NCBI GenBank assembly: GCA_905371275.1
Contig: CAJPLH010000044.1
Span: 1 to 12,575 of the forward strand
DNA: 12,575 nt
Source: Prevotellaceae bacterium
Lineage (GTDB): Bacteria > Bacteroidota > Bacteroidia > Bacteroidales > Bacteroidaceae
Direction of reading: 5' to 3'
Shown: positions 6,810 to 12,575 of the stretch, piece after piece
How positions within the stretch are numbered: position 1 is the stretch's first letter
Layout of the letters: every line of letters starts with the position of its first letter
The notes under the pieces: generated by a model
The model's input: only the letters and a program-made list of their open reading frames with translations
The model's database searches: none
What the model was told of the DNA's origin: nothing
Translations under genes and position numbers: made by a program

Positions 6810-8867
6810 CTAAGAAGTTGCCTTGTAGAAAAGCGCGCCATCAAAAGTAATCGCTTCCGAGTTGAGCAAGTCACCAAGAGCTTCCTCCACGCGGTGTGCA
6901 TCAATTTGTGAGAAACTAAATTCACTGGCTGCGTGTCCTTGTCCGTCTGCCAAACAGTGCAAAATCATTTCGCTGATGTCCTCCGCACTGTGTGCAGACA
7001 AAGGATGCTCTTGGCAAGTGTCGCACTGACCACAAGGAGTCGAGTGCTGTTCGTCAAAATAAGCCAGCAACAGCTGACTGCGACACGTTGTCGCGTTGAT
7101 GCAATAATCAATCATACTGTTGATGCGGTGCTCATATTGTGCCATCCGCTCCTCATACACTTGCGGAGTCAACGCAAGTTGTTGCCCATTGACGCGCTGA
7201 AACAAATAGGTCACAGAGTCAATGTTTTTGCGAGGAATGTAGTGAATGATTCGTTCTGCATTGAGAGCTTTGAGCGCGTGATAGATTTCATTTTCAGTAA
7301 GTTCGCACTTTTTCGCCAACAGAGCCTCTTCGATGAAAATATAGTCAGAAAACAAGCCCGTGTAGTTGCGCAATAAAGCCGTGAGCACCTTGTCGCCATT
7401 GTCGATGCGCAGTTTGATGCGATACAATTCATCGCGCTGCACAATCATCAGCACCCGCGACTTCGTATCGTGTTTGTCGGCATAAGACAAATAGCCTGCG
7501 CGTTCCAAAATGGTGAAAGCATTGACCACTGTGAGCGGAAAATGCCTGAATTTCGCGCAAAATTTCTCCAGATTAAATTCGCGCACCTTGCCTTCGCCTT
7601 CCCCCACACCAATTTGCAGATAGAAAGCCACGTCATCATAAATCTCACGCACCTTCTCTTTGGGAGGAAAAGTCTGACTCACGCGCTGCGCCAAATTGCG
7701 CGTATCGTGATGGCTAAAAAGTAGAATCGCTCGCGCAGGTTGTCCATCTCTTCCGGCGCGTCCTGCTTCTTGGAAATACGCTTCGATGGAGTCGGGAGGA
7801 TCTAGGTGCACCACCAACCGCACATTGGGTTTGTCGATGCCCATACCAAATGCGTTTGTCGCCACCATCACTCGCGCCTCATCGCGCTGCCACGATTCTT
7901 GTCGGAAAGACTTGTCGGCTGTCGCCAATCCTGCGTGATAATAGAGTGCAGAAAATCCCGCTGCTTGTAGCGCAAGCGCAGTGTCGCGCGTGCCACCTCG
8001 CGAACGTGTGTAAACGATAGCCGAACCTTCGCTTTGTTCGAGGAGATGCATCAAATCGGCCAGTTTGTCTTCGCTGTTTTGCACAATGTAGGTGAGATTC
8101 GTTCGTGCAAAACTCATACGAAACACGCGCTTTTCTCTAAAACAAAGCTGCGTCTGAATGTCATCCACCACGAGGTTGGTTGCCGTAGCAGTGAGAGCTA
8201 GAATCGGCACATCGGGCAGCAACTGGCGAATCACTTTCACCTGCAAATAGGAAGGGCGAAAATCATAGCCCCATTGCGAGATGCAGTGCGCCTCATCCAC
8301 CGCAATGAAACTCACCTTCATATAAGCCAATTTGAGTTTGAAAATCTCCGTGTGCAAACGCTCGGGAGAGAGATAGAGAAACTTGTAGCGTCCCAATATC
8401 ACATTGTCAAACTCTTGGTTGATTTCTTGTCGCGACAGTCCCGAGTGGATGGCTGTGGCGCGGATGCCCTTTTTGCGCAAATGCTCCACTTGGTCTTTCA
8501 TCAAGGCAATGAGTGGAGTGATGACGATGCAAGTGCCCTCCATCATCAAAGCCGGCACCTGAAACGTGATGCTCTTGCCACCGCCTGTGGGCATAAGTCC
8601 CAGCGTGTCGCGCCCTTCCAAGATGTTGTCCACAATGTCGCGTTGAATGCCACGAAAGTCGAGATAGCCCCACACGCGTTGCAACATAACGCGCGGATCA
8701 GTGGGAATTTCTCCTTCTTCGTCAGCACCGATGTTGTTTATCGAGGGCAAATCTGAAGAAGGCGGTTCGTAGTCTGTGGGATTGTCTGTCGGCACCCCCA
8801 GCACCTCCTGCAACTGTTGGTCAAGCGCAGAGAGAGAAAGTTCGTCGGAAGAAATGATTTCACTCAT
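6810..8867 (-). CDS. recQ: ATP-dependent DNA helicase RecQ
   Basis: This is a 685-residue superfamily 2 3'-5' DNA helicase that acts in recombination, repair and restart of stalled forks. After an acidic N-terminal extension of about 60 residues come the RecQ motifs: FRGIQRDIV (motif 0, 71-79), MPTGGGKS (Walker A, 92-99), TPLIALMKDQV, DEAHCISQWGYDFRP (Walker B and aromatic-rich loop, 191-205), ALTATAT, ATNAFGMGIDKPNVR, and QEAGRAGRDGQ (arginine finger). The RecQ-C-terminal zinc site is complete: Cys595, Cys612, Cys615 and Cys618 keep exactly the 17-3-3 spacing of E. coli RecQ. A winged-helix region precedes the zinc site out of the usual order or is divergent. No typical HRDC domain is recognised in the last 65 residues. 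It lies 62 bases downstream of recJ, its natural functional partner. Start choice: the ATG at 8867 is preferred, and Met61 is an alternative. Confidence 0.95.
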   Translation of the reverse strand: MSEIISSDELSLSALDQQLQEVLGVPTDNPTDYEPPSSDLPSINNIGADEEGEIPTDPRVMLQRVWGYLDFRGIQRDIVDNILEGRDTLGLMPTGGGKSITFQVPALMMEGTCIVITPLIALMKDQVEHLRKKGIRATAIHSGLSRQEINQEFDNVILGRYKFLYLSPERLHTEIFKLKLAYMKVSFIAVDEAHCISQWGYDFRPSYLQVKVIRQLLPDVPILALTATATNLVVDDIQTQLCFREKRVFRMSFARTNLTYIVQNSEDKLADLMHLLEQSEGSAIVYTRSRGGTRDTALALQAAGFSALYYHAGLATADKSFRQESWQRDEARVMVATNAFGMGIDKPNVRLVVHLDPPDSIEAYFQEAGRAGRDGQPARAILLFSHHDTRNLAQRVSQTFPPKEKVREIYDDVAFYLQIGVGEGEGKVREFNLEKFCAKFRHFPLTVVNAFTILERAGYLSYADKHDTKSRVLMIVQRDELYRIKLRIDNGDKVLTALLRNYTGLFSDYIFIEEALLAKKCELTENEIYHALKALNAERIIHYIPRKNIDSVTYLFQRVNGQQLALTPQVYEERMAQYEHRINSMIDYCINATTCRSQLLLAYFDEQHSTPCGQCDTCQEHPLSAHSAEDISEMILHCLADGQGHAASEFSFSQIDAHRVEEALGDLLNSEAITFDGALFYKATS

Positions 8868-8929
8868 AAGGGGTTAAAGACAAATAGAAAAGACTAATCT
8901 AGAGTTCCTCACCAGTGTGGAGAATTCGG

Positions 8930-10648
8930 TTATTCGCAGGGACGAATGTCCTCAATTTGCAGTTGCACTTCGCCACGTTTGTGACTATTTTCTTCGATGG
9001 CATAGCAAATGTCGAAGGCGCGGCGCGTCTTGATGTAGCGCGCTTGCGAACTCTGTCCGAAGGCTATGCCGTTCATAATGTTGTTCGACTTGTTGTCCAC
9101 CAATTCCAGTTTGATGTGTTCTTGTCCGCGTCCCACCACCTTTGACGTGCCATAGTCGTAGACACGATGCGTGCAAAAGAGGGGACGCTCATTGCAAGGG
9201 CCAAAGGGAGCAAATTTGCGCAATTGTTGGTAGAATTCGAAATTCACGTCTTGAAAATCGAGCACCGCAGTGATGTCAAGGGTTGCCTGCGTCTGTTCGT
9301 CCAAGATGTGGTCTGCCACATAAGCTTCAAATCTCCGTGTAAACTCCGGAACGTTCTCTGCAGGAAGCGTAAGCCCAGCTGCATAAGGGTGTCCGCCAAA
9401 GTTTTCCAACAAGTCCACGCAACTTTGAATGGCTTTGTAGACGTCAAATCCGGTGACAGAGCGTGCCGATCCCGTAGCCATATCCCCCGTGCGCGTCAGC
9501 ACCACAGCTGGACGATAGTATTGTTCGGTCACGCGCGAAGCCACAATGCCAATGATGCCTTTGTGCCACTCTTCGTTGTAGACCACAATGGCGCGGCGTT
9601 CCTCCAATCCCTGCATCTGACTCACTTGCTCGGTGGCTTGTTCCGTCATTTGTCGGTCAAGGTCTTTGCGCGCCTCGTTGTAGAGGTTGATGTGAGAAGC
9701 CTGCTCCAATGCCACTTGATAGTCTTGTTCCACCAAGAGTTGCACGGCTTCTTTTGCATTTTGCATACGTCCCGAAGCGTTAATGCGAGGGCCAATTTTG
9801 AAAATGATATCGTTCATCGTGAGTTCGCGATCGCGCAACCCGCAAACTTCAATGATGGCTTGTAGACCGATAGACGGATTGGAGTTAAGTCGGCGCAAAC
9901 CGTGGTGCGCCAAAATGCGATTTTCCCCCATTATGGGCACGATGTCTGAGGCAATGGACACTGCGCAGAGATCGAGCAGTTCGTGGAGTCGGTTGAACTC
10001 AATGCCATTGACCGCTGCAAAAGCCTGCATAAACTTGAATCCCACACCGCAGCCCGAGAGATGCGTGTAGGGATAGCGGTTGTCGCGGCGTTTGGGGTTG
10101 AGAATCGCCACAGCAGGCGGCAACACTTCGTCGGGCACGTGGTGGTCGCAAATGATGAAATCAATGCCGAGTTCTTTGGCATAAGCTATTTCCTCATTGG
10201 CCTTGATGCCGCAGTCGAGCACAATGATGAGGCGCACTCCCATTTCAGCCGCAAACTCCACCCCCTTGCGCGACACGCCATAACCCTCGTCATAGCGGTC
10301 GGGGATGTAGTAGTCGATGTGTGGATAGTGGTGATGGATAAACTTATAGACCAAAGCTACAGAAGTCACTCCGTCCACGTCGTAGTCGCCATAGACCATA
10401 ATCCGCTCTTTGCGTGCAATGGCCGCGTTGAGGCGGTCTACTGCCACTTGCATATCGTTCATCAAGAAAGGGTCGTGCAGGTCGGTGAGCTGCGGACGGA
10501 AAAAACGCCGCGCTTCAAACGGAGAATAGATGCCGCGTTCGCGCAACATCTGTCCGAACACCGGATGCACGCCCACTTGTGCAGCAAGTCGGGCAGCTTC
10601 GTTGGCTTCTTCGAGCGAGGGAGGGTGGTAGTTCCACTTATATATCAT
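8930..10648 (-). CDS. recJ: Single-stranded-DNA-specific exonuclease RecJ
   Basis: This is a 572-residue 5'-3' single-strand DNA exonuclease of the DHH phosphoesterase superfamily, which processes ends in RecFOR recombination and in mismatch and base excision repair. Motifs in order are YGDYDVDGVTS (motif I, 86-96), VLDCGIK (143-149), CDHHVPDE (the DHH signature, 167-174), HLSGCGVGFK (196-205), and GPRINASGRM (286-295). The DHHA1-type region follows (WHKGIIGIVASR 361-372, GSARSVTGFDVY 393-404, GGHPYAAGL 418-426), then a C-terminal OB-like domain of about 130 residues. All metal-binding aspartates and histidines expected by eye are present. The frame is open to an ATG at 10804. I chose 10648 because MIYKWNYHPP matches the family N-terminus and gives the usual length; the 52 upstream residues are basic and unrelated. 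It heads the recJ-recQ pair and probably the longer gene series. Confidence 0.95.
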   Translation of the reverse strand: MIYKWNYHPPSLEEANEAARLAAQVGVHPVFGQMLRERGIYSPFEARRFFRPQLTDLHDPFLMNDMQVAVDRLNAAIARKERIMVYGDYDVDGVTSVALVYKFIHHHYPHIDYYIPDRYDEGYGVSRKGVEFAAEMGVRLIIVLDCGIKANEEIAYAKELGIDFIICDHHVPDEVLPPAVAILNPKRRDNRYPYTHLSGCGVGFKFMQAFAAVNGIEFNRLHELLDLCAVSIASDIVPIMGENRILAHHGLRRLNSNPSIGLQAIIEVCGLRDRELTMNDIIFKIGPRINASGRMQNAKEAVQLLVEQDYQVALEQASHINLYNEARKDLDRQMTEQATEQVSQMQGLEERRAIVVYNEEWHKGIIGIVASRVTEQYYRPAVVLTRTGDMATGSARSVTGFDVYKAIQSCVDLLENFGGHPYAAGLTLPAENVPEFTRRFEAYVADHILDEQTQATLDITAVLDFQDVNFEFYQQLRKFAPFGPCNERPLFCTHRVYDYGTSKVVGRGQEHIKLELVDNKSNNIMNGIAFGQSSQARYIKTRRAFDICYAIEENSHKRGEVQLQIEDIRPCE

Positions 10649-11202
10649 AGTGCAGGAGCGTTTGTGGGAAAGCGGTGAGACGTCCACGGTGAGCGCAATA
10701 TAGACAGAGCGTCTTTTTCTTGCGGAAAATGAACGTCTGCTCACCATTTTCTGCCTTTGTTTCGGCCAAAAAAGTGATGTTTCATTCGCTTTAGGGGTGG
10801 ACAAGCCGTATTTCGGCAGGCTAAGTTACTTATTTTTTCCGAGTTGGAGGTAGTCCTCAGGGAGGTTTTTCTGTGTTTTTCTTCTCGTTGTCAGCAATTG
10901 TGCATTCGATGTGGCGAATATCTTTTCCGACCTCTTTTCTGTTATAGCCTGTTATTTTGCCGTTGTTCTTATTTGAGTATAAAATCTTTGTTGTTTATAT
11001 AAAAAAAAACTAAATCATTTGTTCGTTATCTCTTTTTTATCTAGATTTGCGCTGTGATGTAGATGGGTTTAGAAGGTTGTTCGCAGCTGCTTGCTTGTGT
11101 GAGGCGATTTTGTTTCTCTCTCACGCAGCTTTGTTCCACTTTCGTCCTATATTATTCCTTTCTCACATCTTTTCGTCTTATATCTTTATACCGTTTATCA
11201 TT
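10649..11202. other. Divergent intergenic region between recJ and the exported-protein gene
   Basis: These 554 bases have no supported gene. Frames that extend recJ to 10804 or the plus gene to 11047 cross this region but give unnatural N-termini. The strand is T-rich from about 10830 onward. GGTGAGC near 10690 and GCTCACC near 10737 form a 7-bp inverted repeat enclosing about 40 bases. A weak promoter candidate for the plus-strand gene is at 10963-10990. I found no good -7 element for recJ. Confidence 0.55.
10963..10990 (+). promoter_or_regulatory. Weak promoter candidate for the exported-protein gene
   Basis: AATCTTTG at 10983-10990 differs from TAnnTTTG only at the first base. TTG at 10963-10965 lies 17 bases upstream, shorter than the ideal 19-21, and the TTTG at 10956-10959 is 23 bases away. 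Both spacings are imperfect, so this is a weak call. It would give a leader of about 200 bases before the ATG at 11203. Confidence 0.3.
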
Positions 11203-12201
11203 ATGCGCGCATTACTTATCGGTTTAGCTTTGGCATTAGGTATAGCAGAAGTACCAGCACAAAGCACGTTTACAGAGTCTTATGGCACTCCTGCATTCGT
11301 ACAGTCTAAGTATCACTCACTTTCTACCGCTGTTGCCTACCCTGCTAAAGCAACTGTTGATCTTCGTATTGGCAATAATAAGTCGATACAACGTGAGGAT
11401 CAAAAGGCACGTTTTGTAACGCTTGTAGATCCAGATTCGGTGTATGACGCCACCTATAAGGTATATGCTGCCGAACTTTCTGATTTACGAGTTGAATATA
11501 TGACTTATAATCAGGCAGATCGTCTTAGTCTTACGCTAAATGGTAAGACATACACTGCTAATTGTATTGATGGAGGTTCTGATGTGTTTCTTAAGAATTT
11601 GGCACATTCCTACAAGATAACTCCAACTGGTGAAGAGTTGCGCTTGAAGGTGGCAAAGGATTTCCCTTTGACGGCGAAAGATAAGTCCAAGTTATGGCTA
11701 CGGGCTAATAGCGAGTTCGTTTTTACTGTCAATGATCAAGCCGCGATGCTCGACACACATGCAGACTTTAGTCAAGCGTATTCCCACATCGCCCCTTGTG
11801 TATCAACTGAGCAAAAGGATAAAGCACTGTTCCTTTACGGCTTTTACATGGCATATATGAATGGAACGATGTATGATGCTTCCAATAACATTTGTGATGC
11901 CTTGATAAAGAGTTGTGCACCCAAGTACTTTAAGCCATTTGTTGTTGAAAGAAAATGGGATTACGACATCTTCTTGGATACGCAAGATTGTGTCGAAGCG
12001 TATATGAATTCTCTGTTTATCTCTCCAATGTCCGACGATTATTTTGAAGTGCGTCTGAGGTGGCCAGAGGTAGATTTTCATAACGGAAAACGGATTGAAA
12101 GCCAGGAAACACGTATCCGCGTGCATGTTGTTCAGTCAAAGGGGGCATATCAAATCGATTATGTGGAAAATATGAACATCTCTACTGTTGCTGTCCGGTA
12201 A
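11203..12201 (+). CDS. Exported protein of unknown function
   Basis: This is a protein of 332 residues with an N-terminal signal peptide: MRALLIGLALALGIAEVPAQ, with likely cleavage after the AQ near residue 20. No lipobox cysteine is present, so it is probably periplasmic or outer-membrane associated rather than a lipoprotein. The first part of the mature protein (about 30-180) is beta-rich, with KVYAAELSDLRVEY, DRLSLTLNGKTYT and SEFVFTVNDQ. The second part (about 190-332) has helical segments, several cysteines, and a C-terminal beta stretch of the form RIRVHVVQSKGAYQIDYVEN. That stretch loosely recalls DUF3828-like secreted domains; this is only a resemblance by eye. The frame is open to an ATG at 11047, but that would add 52 residues before the signal peptide, so 11203 is chosen. 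The gene stands alone, divergent from recJ and followed by the palindromic element and the terminator. Confidence 0.85.
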   Translation: MRALLIGLALALGIAEVPAQSTFTESYGTPAFVQSKYHSLSTAVAYPAKATVDLRIGNNKSIQREDQKARFVTLVDPDSVYDATYKVYAAELSDLRVEYMTYNQADRLSLTLNGKTYTANCIDGGSDVFLKNLAHSYKITPTGEELRLKVAKDFPLTAKDKSKLWLRANSEFVFTVNDQAAMLDTHADFSQAYSHIAPCVSTEQKDKALFLYGFYMAYMNGTMYDASNNICDALIKSCAPKYFKPFVVERKWDYDIFLDTQDCVEAYMNSLFISPMSDDYFEVRLRWPEVDFHNGKRIESQETRIRVHVVQSKGAYQIDYVENMNISTVAVR

Positions 12202-12238
12202 ACGTAAATGCAGCCTTAGTGCGATGCTATAACTTAAA

Positions 12239-12263
12239 CCCCAATCGGTCATTAGACCGTTAT
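12239..12263 (+). repeat. Dispersed repeat, copy 2 (left arm of palindrome)
   Basis: 24 of 25 bases are identical to 1367-1391. In this copy the sequence is the left arm of the long hairpin at 12243-12321. Both copies begin with CCCC and are in the same orientation. Confidence 0.75.
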
Positions 12264-12321
12264 AGTACGACTCGCAATTGAAAAGATAACGAGCTGCACT
12301 ATAATAGTCTAATGACCGATT
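12243..12321. repeat. Long imperfect palindrome, candidate miniature palindromic element
   Basis: The 24-base arms at 12243-12266 and 12298-12321 match as an inverted repeat at 22 of 24 positions; the only differences are CG versus TA in the middle. A short CTCG/CGAG pairing extends the stem inward, leaving a small loop. A second, outer pair of arms is also visible: CTTAAACCCCAATC (about 12233-12246) against GATTTGGGTTAAG (12340-12352), with a further CTTAAAC at 12325-12331. This gives the region a nested end structure. It begins about 40 bases after the exported-protein stop codon and could also protect the 3' end of that transcript. Confidence 0.75.
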
Positions 12322-12412
12322 TGGCTTAAACTCTGAATAGATTTGGGTTAAGCACCCTTTCCAGGAGCATATTTGACACTTAATCCATAATTCCTCCCTC
12401 CCTAACAACCAA

Positions 12413-12452
12413 CAAAAACCGCATCAAAATCAATGTTTTGATGCGGTTTTTG
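12413..12452. terminator. Strong bidirectional rho-independent-type terminator
   Basis: AAAAACCGCATCAAAA (12414-12429) pairs perfectly with 12436-12451 around the six-base loop TCAATG, and an outer C-G pair (12413/12452) extends it to 17 pairs. The stem has a GC-containing core and ends in T5 on either strand. It lies 46 bases after the stop codon of the leftward partial gene and 212 bases after the exported-protein gene, so it can serve both convergent transcripts. Confidence 0.9.
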
Positions 12453-12498
12453 GTAAATCTTCTCACAAACTACATGGAGTTTGTGGAAAAACGGAAAG

Positions 12499-12575
12499 TT
12501 ATTTCTTAGTTATCACACCTTTGGGGAGCATAATGATGGTAGCACGGTTGCGGTCGCGGAGGAGGACACGATTCA
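12499..12575 (-). CDS. C-terminal end of an unidentified gene, cut by right edge
   Basis: The last 24 codons of a minus-strand gene are visible, ending at the TAA at 12499-12501 (residues NRVLLRDRNRATIIMLPKGV and then ITKK). Support comes from the open frame to the edge, the beta-strand-like pattern, and the terminator 46 bases downstream. The fragment is too short to name. Confidence 0.6.
   Translation of the reverse strand, partial: NRVLLRDRNRATIIMLPKGVITKK

Noticed and set aside
6782..6925. Longer starts for the SpmA/SpmB fusion
   Set aside because: They overlap recQ by 32 to 116 bases and read out-of-frame recQ sequence; the conserved N-terminus begins at the GTG at 6781.
10649..10804. 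N-terminal extension of RecJ
   Set aside because: The 52 residues are basic and unrelated to RecJ; the family N-terminus begins at 10648.
11047..11202. N-terminal extension of the exported protein
   Set aside because: It would place 52 odd residues before a perfect signal peptide that starts at 11203.
1367..12263. Direct repeats as the borders of a composite mobile element
   Set aside because: The repeats flank housekeeping recJ and recQ with no transposase or integrase between them, and one copy is part of a small palindrome; two independent dispersed copies are simpler.
12136..12408. 90-codon minus-strand frame across the palindrome
   Set aside because: It translates the repeat arms and overlaps the end of the exported-protein gene; no coding character.

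Overview
The window looks like chromosomal DNA from the Bacteroidota, most likely the order Bacteroidales, possibly Prevotella-like. The grounds are the RecJ and RecQ types, a fused SpmA-SpmB membrane protein, a regulator type common in Bacteroides and Prevotella, a Bacteroidota-style promoter (TTTG, then TAnnTTTG), and the lack of clear Shine-Dalgarno sequences. The genus is not certain. No rRNA, tRNA, CRISPR array, transposase or integrase was seen.

Layout from left to right. An acidic protein of unknown function runs off the left edge on the minus strand (1-801). A 650-base divergent intergenic region follows, with small hairpins, a good promoter at 1304-1335 and one copy of a dispersed repeat at 1367-1391. 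It leads to a plus-strand regulator-like gene (1454-1999). Convergent with that gene, and only 17 bases away, is the end of a long minus-strand gene series. In transcription order this is recJ (10648-8930), recQ (8867-6810), a fused spore-maturation-type A/B membrane protein (6781-5549), a surface-polysaccharide acyltransferase split by a frameshift (5503-3550), and a membrane-anchored Ser/Thr kinase (3492-2017). The gaps inside the series are 28 to 62 bases, so some or all of it may be one operon. On the right are a 550-base intergenic region and a plus-strand gene for an unrecognised exported protein (11203-12201). After it come a long imperfect palindrome that carries the second repeat copy, a strong bidirectional terminator (12413-12452), and the last codons of a minus-strand gene cut by the right edge.

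Functionally, recJ and recQ are DNA repair and recombination partners: RecQ unwinds and RecJ digests the 5' strand. The next three genes all encode membrane proteins. The most interesting point is the acyltransferase. Its two halves together make a normal-sized membrane acyltransferase plus SGNH domain protein, and they are separated only by a run of eight G at 5018-5025 (C on the coding strand). Removing one base restores a 650-residue protein. This is what a phase-variable surface-modification gene caught in the OFF state would look like, although a sequencing error or a simple mutation remains possible. The second main point is the palindromic repeat, found once intact-looking and once degraded. 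The degraded copy lies directly upstream of, and may overlap, the start of the regulator gene.
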